Counted from the first letter of the stretch, positions 35,941 through 47,441 are shown. The stretch is DNA of 64,000 nucleotides from Melampsora larici-populina 98AG31 (GCF_000204055.1 NW_006768802.1:375612-439611), one strand, 5' to 3'. The notes: generated by a model from the sequence alone, not told the origin. A program made the numbers and translations.

Positions 35941-36894
35941 TTCTTTTCTAACGATGTTCCAGATTTTAATGCCAAATTCCTTTCGATCGGTTGTTTTTTC
36001 TATTCGAAATGGATTTGTTTTGTTCTATTCGAAGTTAAATGACAAAAGAGATGTTAAAACTTAAACAGGAAAGAAATCAAAGAAGTCACACTCTGACTCA
36101 CCTGTGTACAGTAAAGAAATGGTGGTGAATCGGCCGAGTCTGTATTTCTTCTTCAACCGGAACCAGATCACAGACTCCAAAGAACCGGAACCAAAACAAA
36201 ATCAAAAACACTTAAATTTTCAAGTTTGATAGCTAGATTCACATTGTGCTTGGGAAATTAGCAATGACATTTGACATTTGTCATCCATCATCCATACAAT
36301 AGAGTGAAGGAATTTCTTTAACCCTTTAATGCAGCAAAACACTTAAACCAGAGTTCACATTTAAAGCTCCCAAACCTCTACCGATGTCCCAAACTGAAAA
36401 CACCATCCCAAATCTCCAAAAAAAACCTAATACCCAAATATGTAACTTTCTACTTGTTTTTTTTTTATTTTCTTTGAGAAAACCAACCCATTTAAACTTT
36501 CACTAAACCCTCAATAAATTCCAAAAGAAAAAACCCAAAAAAGACCCAAAAAAAGCTTAATAAATTAAAACACATATCTACTTCAATTGTACACATCAAT
36601 CCAAAGCTACAAAAAAAAAATTGAAAAAAGAAACACTTTCGAATATGTTATTGTTCAAGGTGAATTCAAATAATTTAAACTATCATAATAATACGACGTC
36701 CAGCGTTTGGTTTTTTTTTCGTTTTTCGTTTTTTGAATGGGATGGTAATCATACTTCTTAAGGGTTTTTATCTTGGTTTTAAAAAATCAATAAAGTTGAA
36801 AAAAAGAGAAAGAGAAAGATATGATTAAAAGACCAAAAAGCAACAAATAAACCAACCCCAAGGATCCAAAAGCAATCCATCCAACCAATTCCTT

Positions 36895-38975
36895 TCAAAC
36901 CGCTTTCCCTCCCTGTTCTTCCAACTTTTCCGAAACCTCTGAATCCACCGAAACACGTTGACCATCGACCAGATCCGAACCCACAACTTTCTCAAGCTCA
37001 TGCGGGGGATCAATCATAGAATGAATGCTAGGTGTTTCTTTTTCAATCACTGCTTGATCTAATCTCATCCTAGGTTGTCGATCTAATTCAGATTTCTTTT
37101 TATAAACCTTAATCGGAGCTCTAAGTCTTCTACGAGCGACCATAACCTATTCAAAAAAAAAAGCAAAAATCAGTCAAGGAAAAAGAAAAAAAAAAGTCAT
37201 CTTGGGTGGGGGGGGAAAAGCACTTAACTGGAACAGATGATTTTTGTACAAGATAATGTGATACACTACCCATCAAGACTCCTTTAATCGAACTTAACCC
37301 ACGACTACCAACGATCACCAAATTAGGTTTAATAAAATCAATACAATCTATTAACATATGTTTTGAATTCTTTGCATGAACTGCTTGACAAGTGACTTTA
37401 ACATTCAATTTAGTTCGTTCGAGTAAAGCGGTTGCTAAAAATCGAAAAAAAAAACAATTTTCAATTTTCGATTTTTCGAAAGGGAAAGAGGAAAGGATGA
37501 ATACCTTCTCGAACGATTTGAGTGGCTCTTTCTTGTCGGTCTTTTTGGTTACGGATCTTGGCCATTCGATCTGCAGCTGTTCCTGCACCTTCAGGATCGA
37601 CTATCACACCCACCAAAAACACACCAGCTTCAGTACCGAAATCTGCAAACCTAAACGATCATCAAGCTCTTACATTTGGTTTCCGTTTCGATGATATTGA
37701 TGATCAAACACTGAGCAGAAAGAATCACCCGCAAGATCAATGTTCTGTAACATGTAGATACAAATACCAAGATAATACACAAACCTCATCACCTTGTCTT
37801 AGGACCGTTCCAATGGTCCATTCGATCGCGTATTTAGATTCTTCACTCAAATCACACGCCACAAGATAAAACCTAGTACGTTCAGATCCGATTGAAGCTT
37901 CAGTCTGATTACCATGTTCAATAGTAACAGTACACCTATTCTTTTCATAACTCGGCCGCGAGACGTTAAGAGGCAAAGGTAGAAGATGAGTAGATTTTTT
38001 ACGTCTCATTGTCGAGGATCTTGAGATTGTTGATGGTTTACGTGATTCGAGTTTAGATCGAGTATTAGAGATGTGTTGTTGACGACGACGATGATCAGTT
38101 GATGAAGCGAATGAGATCGGAGGAGGTGGAGGAATCGTAAGGTTAGGGGCTTGGTCTATGAATGGAATCGGTTGATCAGAGTGTTGTAAATAATCAGTTG
38201 GAGTCATGGAAGATGCATTGGCATTCGTGTTGGCCAAAATGGTTTGAAGATCTATAGACGTTCGTAATGTGTTCTCGTCATCTTCTTCATCTTCATCTTC
38301 TTCTTCTTCATTATCTGATGATGATGATGATCTACTTGATCGGTCTGATCCACTTGAATCTTCATCTGATTCTGATGCTTGATTAAACGCATTCTCAGGT
38401 ACGACATCTGCCATACTTTCTCCATCTGATTCGTACGAATGGATTCTTTCAGAACTCGAAGTCTTGAATCGAAAGAGAGCTGGTCCAGGACTTGGTGATC
38501 GAGAAGACGAATTGGTTTGACGATGATGAGTAGTAGGTGTAAAGATCGATAAGAGACTACGACGTCTTAGGTTTTGAGTACTACTACTTCTTCCACGTCT
38601 AGAGGAACTTTGATTTGCTTGGTTTGAATCAGATCTTAAATCATTAACACTACGTCTACGAGCATTCGAATGAGGTGAAGTCGATTGAGATGGATGTTGA
38701 TCCTGATCAGCTAAACTTGTTGTTCTAGAACGTCTTCCACGACTCGGAGATTTAAGTTTGAGTTGGATTTGTTTATCTGCTTGATCGCTTGGAGTTGAAG
38801 TTGAAGATTGAGAAAGAGAATCAGGAGGTAATAAGTTTGGATTGTTTGATTGTGGTTGAGGAGAAGAAGGTAATGATAAGTTTTGATCGGATGATGGTGA
38901 ATGTTTTGAATCTTTTGACCAATTAAATGAAGTAAAAGTAAAGGATGGTACTCTTTTGTGAAATAAACCTTTCAT
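36895..38975 (-). CDS. universal stress protein (UspA) domain protein with long disordered N-terminus
   Basis: The ATG at 38973-38975 gives MKGLFHKRVPSF. The first about 300 residues are low-complexity: Ser/Arg-rich stretches (RRGRSSSTQNLRRRS) and an acidic run of Asp/Glu. After RFYLVACDLSEESKYAIEWT begins the Usp fold. Later exons carry GVFLVGVIVDPEGAG and the nucleotide-binding signature VGSRGLSSIKGVLMGS followed by VSHYLVQKSSVPV, which continues across a clean in-phase intron into MVARRRLRAP. The G-x2-G-x9-G-S pattern suggests ATP binding. A basic and acidic C-terminal tail ends at 36895. One intron near 37640-37700 is not settled. Confidence 0.8.
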
Positions 38976-39943
38976 TGTTTGAGTGCTTTTGGTTGTTTTG
39001 AAGGAACTGTCAATGGGAATTCGATTGAGTTGGTTTGGGATAAAGTTCAATTTGAATGGTGAAGTTGAGTTGAAGGTAAAACTCAATTTATCTTATGTAC
39101 CTAGAGAATACTATCTCTCTGCAACAAAACTTCACTTGCATGTCTACTTCTAGCATGCATTCTTTAGTTTCACCACAAGCAACTCAAAACATTCCTTAGC
39201 GGATCATCTCAAACAACTTCCTGCCCTACCGAATTCCTTTCCTCAGAAGAAATCTTAATCACAATCACCCCTTTACAAAACAAATCTTCAGCACAATCAA
39301 ATTGATTGGGAAAATTAATGACCATAGAAGCAAACTTTGAGAAAATATCTTTTATTTGTACATTCATCAAATCAAGTTTGTAAGTTTATGCAATCAAATC
39401 ATCCGATTCCACTGGTCAACACCATCAAATTAAATCACCATCGAATTCATCCAGCATTAACTTCAACTTTCATGTAAGCTGATCATCCGATCTCGGTTTC
39501 TGTCTTTCTAAACCTTCATCCAAATCCAAGCTGATCTCCACCGAACGACCCCCATCACACCTATTCCAAAAACCCCAAACCCCATCAAAAAAGACTCAGA
39601 ACAAAGACGTATAACTCAGAGTTGAATCACTCACATTTCAAAAAACCGACGTTGGATCTCACAATCCCATACGGGTGATTTAATACTTCCTAGTCTTCGA
39701 TTCGGTTCACATTTGTATTGTTCGAGTGTGGCGATCTGACAAGGTGGGTTGGAAGACGTTTTTGGTGGTTTGGAAGTCATTCAGTTTGGTGTTGGTTAAT
39801 GAACTGTCGGATCACATGGATGATGATGAAGGTTTGGGTTGAGGAAAGGGTCATCGCAGCAATTGACGGGATACGCAGCTGTTGCGCAGTAACTGCGGGA
39901 CTTATGTCCGCAATAACAAGCCTATATGAGGTCAAACTGTATA

Positions 39944-40051
39944 GCCTTCGTGGCTCAGCTGGTTAGAGCGCCGGTCTCATACTTTCACGAGTGAACACAT
40001 GATCCGTTAGGAAACATCCGGAGATCGCCAGTTCGATCCTGGCCGAGGGCA
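39944..40051 (+). tRNA. tRNA-Met (CAU, elongator), with 34-nt intron
   Basis: Acceptor stem GCCTTCG/CGAGGGC, D-arm TGGCTCAGCTGGTTAGAGC, loop CTCATA, then intron 39982-40015, then ATCCGG closing the anticodon stem and T-arm GCCAGTTCGATCCTGGC. The U31-U39 mismatch is usual for elongator Met tRNAs. Box B is GTTCGATCC. Confidence 0.9.
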
Positions 40052-40535
40052 TCCTTTTTGCATCAGATGGCTGGGTTGGCAATGTTCCTCGATGAACAAT
40101 GTTTTTGAGCTGTGCGGAGTGAGGAATATGTTTGTTTAAGTGTGCAATGAGCTTCTCTGCGGAGATTCTTGACTTCTGCTAAGTAAGGTGTGATCAATCT
40201 TTGCCTTGTTTCTAATTTACAATTTGATGTCGTTGGAATACCAAACACGTATCGTCCATCATCATGCCCAAGATCAAAAATTCAAAATTTAATCTCCTAT
40301 GAAGCTGAAGTTGAAGTTGATAAATTAACAAATCAAATTTGACTTTTTTGTTTTTTTCTTTCGAATTGATGGAATGTGATGAGTGGCAGAGTAAAACATT
40401 TTGAAAGTTTTCAATCTCACTTTTATTGAAGAGCCTTCCACTGCCAAAGATTCTGATGTCATTGTCATTGTCCATGTTGATACAAATATCAAGCTTCAGG
40501 ATTGATTGAAGTGTCCAAGATACATGCAGACTGGT

Positions 40536-40893
40536 TTGGGAGTTGGCTCTATGAGTTGACTGAGGGGAATGGGAGAAGTCGAAGGGTCCCGCAGGCAAGA
40601 GGAGCAGTAAGAGTTGAGGCGGGAAGCGGACTGTCAACTCTCAAAAGATCGTCGCAAAGATTCAATCTGCGGATCATGGTTCTCAAACCTTTGTTATCTT
40701 TTTCCTATCTCTCTCGACAGTTCCGTTTGTCCCAGAAAATTATCGGAAAATCCAAAAATATATCTTCTCTATTTTTATTTTCCTCTATCAGTTTAAATCT
40801 CCGCTCGTACACTGTTAGTTCAGTCAAGTTCTTTGCTTCTACTTTCATATACACAGTACAGCGCTAGTCAATTTAAACTAGAAATTTTTCAAT
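40536..40893 (+). repeat. split direct repeat A1 of the YR retroelement
   Basis: 358 bp, begins TTGGGAGTTGGCTC and ends TTTTTCAAT. Near-identical to A2 (46383-46740), with about three differences. It probably holds the promoter: a TATA-like AAATATATC lies in it. Confidence 0.9.
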
Positions 40894-40928
40894 TCAATTA
40901 CTTCTAAAAAAAATTCGCAATTGAAGTT

Positions 40929-42821
40929 ATGCAAGATGAAATGGCTGCAATGGTCAACGATGCGACAGTCAATTTCAACGCATTGGAAACCCTCCTCATC
41001 GATTACGCTTGTCAAGGAGGTAGCGATAGCATCTCCATGTGGGATCTTCGAGACGCCTTCAGTGCTATCATACCGACAACCGATCCATACTTTATGTATA
41101 GGTTCTTGGTTTTCGCTCGTGCCACCATCGAAGTCGATGCGCGCGCACATCGCAAAATCTGGGAGACAGTGGATACTGTCCCAGAGAACCTTACCCCGGA
41201 GGTATTGGAAGCAGGAGAACCGATTGTTCTCACGGCAGGAAGCGCCGGCGACCAACTGGTCACACCAGAGGAAATCAAATTCCACCCTAAAGAAGCATTT
41301 ATCGCAGCCCTCGCTGAAGACCCGTTTGCAGTTAACGAAGAACGGGATTATGGTGATGAAGAAATTCAACCGCCTGCTGAACCTCCGGCAATCGTGGAAT
41401 CTCTGCCACGCGGGAAATCTCCCATTCGTCGCGAGGCTCGGTCTAGGAGCCCTCGCAGACAGTCACGGCGCTCACATAGCCCTCAAAACCGCAGACGCAG
41501 ATCTAGAAGTCCACGACGTAGTCGGCGATCTAGGAGCCGTAATAGGTCTTCTCGACGGTCGAGAAGTCCTCGTCAGTCTCGCAGGGAAGACTCCCTATAT
41601 AGACGTGACAGAGACCCCACCACATCTGGTGAAGGGCATCGAGTACATGAGTCTCAAAGAGATAACCAATCAGCCCAATTTCCAAGGTCCTTGTTGGAAA
41701 GAATTGATAACGGACCTTATCATCGACCAGCCCCTCTTAGAAATCAGAACCTCCCTAATCGTTCAATGGCAAGACATGCGCCGGTCAACAGTAGACCACT
41801 CCCATCGACCTCGAAAGGCAAGGAACGCGAAATTCCTGCCGATTCAGCTGACAACATTATTCAATCAGCGCTTCAAAAAATCTTGGCTACTACAACCGAA
41901 AAACCCCAGAAGCAGCTGGCCTTTCAGGCGGTTAGAGACGATTTACAAACTAGGAAATTCACGGTACTGGCCAGACAAATCAGCACCATCAAAAATGAAT
42001 ATAAGGAGGATATTAAAAGGTCCTGTTCACTATTCGAGGAATCTCAAAACAAACCTCCCAACTGGCCGAAATCGCAAATCAAGGACCTCTTGGAATACAA
42101 CTATATCGACCTCGAGAAGTTGTACGTTGAGATCTACACCAAGCCATCTTCAACTCAAACAATCAAGATCAACTATGCACAAGACCTTGAGTTTGTCAAA
42201 AAAGTCAAAGGAGTGCCAGTGCGCGATAAGGTACACTGGCAACACCTCATGGATACCTTGTCACACGCGTATAAGGCAGCTTATCCGCCAGCAACAGAAG
42301 TGGTGGCGAATTATTTCGATTACATCAAAGGCCTGGTCAGCGACCCCACCATGGGCGTTCACTGGGAGGACGTGCGTAACTACGACACAGCCCTGCGCCT
42401 CCAATTCGCCCAGCAACCGTGGATCACCTTTGGTGACTGGACAAACGCGGAATTGGACAGCATCAAGAGTAGAATACTCTACAGCAAGGACAGCAAGCTG
42501 GGAGAAGGTCTCGACATCAGTGTCAAGACTCAAACAAACGCTGCTAAATCGTCGGCCTCAAAGGTCTCGACAGTCTCGGACAACATTTCAACAACGACGA
42601 AATCAAAATCAAAACCTCGCGCCAAAGTCCGTCCAAACTCGCGACTTGATTTTCCATACGAAGTCAAGAAATCGAAGCTTTGGGCTCTTATTGACCAGCC
42701 TTGTGGTCTTTGGAACGGCGGCATTTGCCCGCATACCGACAACAAATGCGTCCGAGCGCACCACATTTGCAACAAAGTGGGATGCGATGACGATCATAGA
42801 GGAGGCCAATTCCACAAATGA
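40929..42821 (+). CDS. Gag-like ORF1 with RS domain and Cys/His zinc motif
   Basis: 630 residues from the ATG at 40929. The middle (about residues 155-235) is an RS domain: RRSRSPRRSRRSRSRNRSS and similar Arg/Ser repeats, as in splicing factors, with Ser sites for SR-kinases. The C-terminal end has CGLWNGGICPHTDNKC and HHICNKVGCDDDH, a Cys/His pattern that could bind zinc and nucleic acid. This fits the Gag slot of a DIRS-group element, although Gag of this group is poorly conserved. The stop overlaps ORF2 in the next frame. Remarkably, that frame is also open along the whole of ORF1. Confidence 0.7.
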   Translation: MQDEMAAMVNDATVNFNALETLLIDYACQGGSDSISMWDLRDAFSAIIPTTDPYFMYRFLVFARATIEVDARAHRKIWETVDTVPENLTPEVLEAGEPIVLTAGSAGDQLVTPEEIKFHPKEAFIAALAEDPFAVNEERDYGDEEIQPPAEPPAIVESLPRGKSPIRREARSRSPRRQSRRSHSPQNRRRRSRSPRRSRRSRSRNRSSRRSRSPRQSRREDSLYRRDRDPTTSGEGHRVHESQRDNQSAQFPRSLLERIDNGPYHRPAPLRNQNLPNRSMARHAPVNSRPLPSTSKGKEREIPADSADNIIQSALQKILATTTEKPQKQLAFQAVRDDLQTRKFTVLARQISTIKNEYKEDIKRSCSLFEESQNKPPNWPKSQIKDLLEYNYIDLEKLYVEIYTKPSSTQTIKINYAQDLEFVKKVKGVPVRDKVHWQHLMDTLSHAYKAAYPPATEVVANYFDYIKGLVSDPTMGVHWEDVRNYDTALRLQFAQQPWITFGDWTNAELDSIKSRILYSKDSKLGEGLDISVKTQTNAAKSSASKVSTVSDNISTTTKSKSKPRAKVRPNSRLDFPYEVKKSKLWALIDQPCGLWNGGICPHTDNKCVRAHHICNKVGCDDDHRGGQFHK

Positions 42822-44586
42822 TCCAAATTCCCGCAAGTTCCTTCGAAATTTGGAAGTCGACGAAAACATGACCTATCATTCTCCTTCAGTAACATACTCA
42901 CTCACAGCGGATCCACTCCCAAGCCCTCCAACAGATCCGGACCCTTTAGCGGATTTCGCCATTAAAAGACATCCTCACATATTTAAAATAGTCTGTCCAA
43001 TCAATGTAGATAGGATGGCAATCTGTTTACGATCCCATCCAAATCAGCCTTTCGTAGAATCCGTCTTACGAGGATTACGAGAAGGCTTTTGGCCAATGTC
43101 GTCTCAGCCTTCAGACGAAACAACGATTCACACCCACCATGTCAACGGAGCCGATGGCGAAGCCATCTTACAGAAAACGCGAGACAAAGATGTAGCTCTG
43201 GGAAGATTTTCTCCTGGATTTCATTCTCCGATCAAAGGAATGAAAGTCGCACCGTTATGCCTGTCAACTAGCAAAAGCTCGGGTAAAACACAAATGTGTA
43301 CCAATATGAGCTTCGGACGGCCAGCTCCTAATGACCTGATCGATAGAAATCAAATTAAAATCAAACTAGATTACCTCTCATCTTTTCTCCCATCCCTCCT
43401 AATCAGACACAACCTCCATTGGAAATCCTTACTATGGAAGTCGGACGTGGATTCCGCCTTCAGGATATTGCCAAGTCATTTACGCTGGCAATTGCGCCAA
43501 ATCATCAGAATAGGCAACATGTACCATGCCGATCGGTGTATTAATTTCGGCGGAGCCGGCTCACCAAAGATTTGGTGTGCTTTCTTCTCGCTAGTCCTAT
43601 GGATAGCGCACTTTGAAATGAAGATCCCCGACTTGTTCGCCTATATGGACGATTCTTGGGGTTTGAATCACACGACAGAAATGGTGGTGTTCAAGGAACA
43701 CACCATCCCCCTAAACCAAGCTAAATTTCTCTCTTTATTCGACTTCCTCAACATACCTTGGGCTTGGGAAAAACAGTTATGGGGATCAAAACTCGAGATT
43801 ATCGGACACACCATCGATTGCGACGCAATGACCATCTCACTATCCAAAGACAAACGTTCAGCCCTGGTGGCAGAGCTAACGTCATTCGCAGATAGCCGCA
43901 CCCAACCCTTAGTAGAGTGGCAACGTCTCACAGGTTGGGCGAACTGGGCGTTGAACGTCTTTCCACTTGGCAGGTGGTCTTTACAGTCCTCGTGGGACAA
44001 AATCGCCGGAAAAACCCTCCGTTATGCAGATGTACCTCTCAACAAAACGACCAGAGAAGACTTACGATGGCTCGCTAACGCTTTCGAGCAGTGGGATGGG
44101 AGGATGATCTTAAACTCCCTCCACTGGGACCTAGGTTCAGCGGATAAAACATATTTTTGCGACGCAAGTACAACTGGTATCGGCGTATGGGAGCCATTTG
44201 CAGGAAGAACCTGGAGTCTCAAACTGCCCCCGCCAGCTCGAGCGATATATTGGGCAGAGCTATTGGCGGTATTGACAGCCATCGACCTTTCAATCCCACA
44301 CAAGCCACGAAGAGTACTGATCTTTTTAGACTCGGAGTCGGTATGCCATCTCTTTAACTCGCACAACGCAAACAACGCAATACGACCGCTCTTCAAACAC
44401 GTGGTTACGGCATTGCTAGACAACTCCATTGACGTCAAAGTAAGGCACGTTTCAGGCGACAGGAACGTCATCGCAGACGCACTGTCGCGAGCGTCACTCA
44501 AAGGTGTCAAAAGACTGTTACCGCAATCGTCCTACATTAACCTCCCAGCCATCCCTCATCATTTGGACGGCGGAATAAAAAATTGA
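42787..44586 (+). CDS. reverse transcriptase-RNase H ORF of DIRS-group element
   Basis: The first useful ATG lies at 42787, overlapping the end of ORF1 by 35 nt, but the frame is open upstream to 40921. RT core: WKSDVDSAFRILP (first Asp), GAGSPKIWCAFFS, and the active block FAYMDDSW. RNase H follows: YFCDASTTGIGVW, ARAIYWAELLAVLTA, LIFLDSESVC and HVSGDRNVIADALSR, so all four acidic catalytic positions are present. The layout RT then RNase H without protease or integrase is that of DIRS/Ngaro elements. No stop or frameshift is seen, so it looks intact. Confidence 0.85.
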   Translation: MTIIEEANSTNDPNSRKFLRNLEVDENMTYHSPSVTYSLTADPLPSPPTDPDPLADFAIKRHPHIFKIVCPINVDRMAICLRSHPNQPFVESVLRGLREGFWPMSSQPSDETTIHTHHVNGADGEAILQKTRDKDVALGRFSPGFHSPIKGMKVAPLCLSTSKSSGKTQMCTNMSFGRPAPNDLIDRNQIKIKLDYLSSFLPSLLIRHNLHWKSLLWKSDVDSAFRILPSHLRWQLRQIIRIGNMYHADRCINFGGAGSPKIWCAFFSLVLWIAHFEMKIPDLFAYMDDSWGLNHTTEMVVFKEHTIPLNQAKFLSLFDFLNIPWAWEKQLWGSKLEIIGHTIDCDAMTISLSKDKRSALVAELTSFADSRTQPLVEWQRLTGWANWALNVFPLGRWSLQSSWDKIAGKTLRYADVPLNKTTREDLRWLANAFEQWDGRMILNSLHWDLGSADKTYFCDASTTGIGVWEPFAGRTWSLKLPPPARAIYWAELLAVLTAIDLSIPHKPRRVLIFLDSESVCHLFNSHNANNAIRPLFKHVVTALLDNSIDVKVRHVSGDRNVIADALSRASLKGVKRLLPQSSYINLPAIPHHLDGGIKN

Positions 44587-44678
44587 TAAATTCAATCTTG
44601 CGATCAAATCCATACAAATCATTATCATAAAAACTTCTTTTTTCCTCTTTTTTTTCTTTTGTTTTTCCAACTTTCACT

Positions 44679-45815
44679 ATGCCACCTAAAAATAAAAAGC
44701 AAAAAACCTTTTGTTCCTTAGAAGAATGCGAAACCCTCAATAAAATCGATGTCAGCAACCGACTTGAACCTTCGTCCAAAAAGAAATACCAATGTGGAGC
44801 GCGGAAATTCGCTCAATTTTGCGCCGATCACAACAGACCGCTTAACCCGAACATAGAAAACATATCACATTTCATCACCATTGATATCAAACCAAGCACC
44901 GTTAAAAAATACCTTACAGGCATCTCAGATGTCTATGCTCATCAGTTCCCACATCTCGTCGAAGCTCGAAACTCAGACCGTGTAAGAGCCACAATGCGAG
45001 GAGTAGAAAAAGAATTCTCGGTGGCAACAAAACAAGCACCCACATTCACTCTCGTCGACATGCATCTAGCTCAGGAGACCTTCAATTCGTCGTTCGACGA
45101 CTTGCTTTTTCAAACCATCTTGAGTCTGGGGTTCTTCGGCCTACACCGGCTGGGAGAACTAGTAGTGCCAGATCAAATCTCGCTGCGCAACTCCCGGAAA
45201 ATCATCAAACAATCAACTCTCTTAATATCAGTATGCGGCAAAGCGGCCACCTACATTCTACCTTACCACAAAGGCAATCCTCTATACAAAGGTAGTCCAG
45301 TAGTGATCATTCGAAGAGACAACAGCCAAATCTGTCCAGTCAAGGCTCTCCTAACCTATGTCATCAATCGGGACAAAAGATTTCCGTCTCATCTTAACCT
45401 TCTGGTACGAGTAAACGGAGCCTCTCCGAATCGTTCATGGTTCATGTCACGAATGCAATCAATTTTCCGGACAACTCGATCTGGACACTCTCTGCGAGCA
45501 GGTGGAGCCACAGCCTTATCCCAAGCAGGAATGCCGCTAGACTCTATTCAAGCGATCGGCCGGTGGTCCTCAGAGGCCTTTAAGCTCTACATACGATGTC
45601 ACCCAGCGCTGAACATGCGTGTACGCGAACTTCACATGCCAACGATTGGCGAAACTCTGGGGGAGCAGTTAATCTTTCCAGGTGTTGCTCCCGTGAGTCA
45701 TTCGGATCGTCAGATTCATTTATCGTCAAACTGTTCTGATCCAAATCCTTTCCACAGTCATTGTTGGAAGATTTTAGGTCACACGCATGTAGACACACGG
45801 TGCCCCCAGCCGTAA
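44679..45815 (+). CDS. tyrosine recombinase of YR retrotransposon
   Basis: 378 residues, ATG at 44679. The core shows GLHRLGEL (first catalytic Arg, about residue 157), GHSLRAGGATALSQAG (His-x-x-Arg, about residue 270), IGRWSSEAFKLYIR with the Trp and the nucleophile Tyr (about residue 303). All key positions are present. It joins circular cDNA into the genome by site-specific recombination instead of a DDE integrase. The basic N-terminus (MPPKNKKQK) may be a nuclear signal. It lies 92 bp after the RT-RNase H ORF, same strand. Confidence 0.88.
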   Translation: MPPKNKKQKTFCSLEECETLNKIDVSNRLEPSSKKKYQCGARKFAQFCADHNRPLNPNIENISHFITIDIKPSTVKKYLTGISDVYAHQFPHLVEARNSDRVRATMRGVEKEFSVATKQAPTFTLVDMHLAQETFNSSFDDLLFQTILSLGFFGLHRLGELVVPDQISLRNSRKIIKQSTLLISVCGKAATYILPYHKGNPLYKGSPVVIIRRDNSQICPVKALLTYVINRDKRFPSHLNLLVRVNGASPNRSWFMSRMQSIFRTTRSGHSLRAGGATALSQAGMPLDSIQAIGRWSSEAFKLYIRCHPALNMRVRELHMPTIGETLGEQLIFPGVAPVSHSDRQIHLSSNCSDPNPFHSHCWKILGHTHVDTRCPQP

Positions 45816-46264
45816 TCAGCCCAAGTGAGCAGTTATCCCTACGGGATACCTTCACCGGGTGCTAACAAAATGTTCTTTTCTCAAAAATTACAGGTTCATC
45901 GGCCCTAATCATGCCAAGGTCACGAGATTGCACCAGTGATCCAATGCTGCCAGAACAGGTGAGCTCACAGTCTTCGACAGTGTTGCAAACGTTCTGACGA
46001 AAATGTCTCCAGGAGTGTTTTCATTGCGAACAACCAGCTCCGTTCCGGATACCCAGCAGCAGGGGGTCCAGTCTCTAGTAAGCCGAAGCCTAAAGGAAAC
46101 TAGGCGCTACTAATTGCTGACCAGGATTTCATCCGTTGTTGCAGGATGCTCCTCTCATCCAGGGTTAATACCGGAAAGAGCCATCCAACCTATGCGACTT
46201 CGTCGCTCATCAAGATCTCTTAACATACCATCATCGGCTCTCATCATTACGAGGGCGGTTGTTC

Positions 46265-46382
46265 GGTCTTTCTGTCTTATTTCTCTTTAGTTGTTTCATG
46301 TTCATGGGGGAATAAATTCCGGGCCCAGGCCCGCTTCGGTAGACGTCACTGCACCTTGCGCAACCCGAGACAAACCCATTCC
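46265..46382 (+). repeat. split direct repeat B1 of the YR retroelement
   Basis: 118 bp from GGTCTTTCTG to CCCATTCC, abutting A2 with no gap. Repeated as B2 at 54533-54650. It contains the short palindrome GGGCCCAGGCCCG. Confidence 0.9.
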
Positions 46383-46740
46383 TTGGGAGTTGGCTCTATG
46401 AGTTGACTGAGGGGAATGGGAGAAGTCAAAGGGTCCCGCAGGCAAGAGGAGCAGTAAGAGTCGAGGCGGGAAGCGGACTGTCAACTCTCAAAAGATCGTC
46501 GCAAAGATTCAATCTGCGGATCATGGTTCTCAAACCTTTGTTATCTTTTTCCTATCTCTCTCGACAGTTCCGTTTGTCCCAGAAAATTATCGGAAAATCC
46601 AAAAATATATCTTCTCTATTTTTATTTTCCTCTATCAGTTTAAATCTCCGCTCGTACACTGTTAGTTCAGTCAAGTTCTTTGCTTCTACTTTCATATACA
46701 CAGTACAGTGCTAGTCAATTTAAACTAGAAATTTTTCAAT
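46383..46740 (+). repeat. split direct repeat A2 of the YR retroelement
   Basis: 358 bp, partner of A1. Its similarity to A1 stops exactly at TTTTTCAAT, where the KDZ transposon begins. Confidence 0.9.
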
Positions 46741-46785
46741 CACCCGCCCTCCTGCTCCCTTATAACAAAATCCGGAGAATCGGCT

Positions 46786-46822
46786 GGGTTGACCAACTTC
46801 GGAGCGCGAGCAGAGCAAGAGC
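46786..46822 (+). repeat. subterminal inverted repeat, left, of KDZ element
   Basis: 37 bp beginning GGGTTGACCAACTTCGGAGC and ending CAGAGCAAGAGC. Its inverted copy is at 54448-54484. Confidence 0.85.
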
Positions 46823-47441
46823 GGCAGTCGTGTGAAAGTGTCCAAATGGTCAGATTTGAAACGGATTAAGTCAGATTTGAAATTTCTGCCTGTCACACGC
46901 CCCTATCCCAAATTTCATGACACACCATGCGGCGCAGGTCCATGCATTCTCCCCGCCCATTGAGATCCACGCCTTTTAGTGACCCCGGCTCTGCAAGACC
47001 AACGCCATGGCATTTGAGACCGGTGGCTTCAAACTTAACCTAAAAGAGAGCCTTTGCCTCAAATAACAATTACCCCAATCACATGAAGTGACATGATAAT
47101 ATAGACCTATGAATACTCAAATTATACTCCAAAGGAAGTATATTATACTTCCTAACTCCAAAGGAAGTATATACATACCCCACAGCAAAGGACTCCCCAA
47201 CACGATGATAAGAGGAATAAGGAGGAATGATACATATATATCCTATAAAAGACAAACGAGCCACTACCATAGATATAACTTAGTATCACTGAGACCCTAC
47301 CTACCACCGATAATCTGTTTATAACCTCACCGTTTACTCATTCTAACAATCAACCCTCATAACACCCACCCAGTTGGTGTTAAATCATCTTCTTTATAGC
47401 TGCTTTTTTTTTCTATTATACGTATCAGCCTATCAGGCGCC

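Noticed and set aside
40502..40867. Open frame of about 120 codons inside A1 (and its copy in A2)
   Set aside because: It lies within the direct repeat, crosses its border in one copy and has no domain; more likely promoter and leader sequence.
40921..42786. Upstream part of the 1221-codon open frame as part of the RT protein
   Set aside because: Its composition there follows as the shifted reading of ORF1, no domain is visible, and the RT region begins after 42787. I kept it as an observation, not as a called protein.
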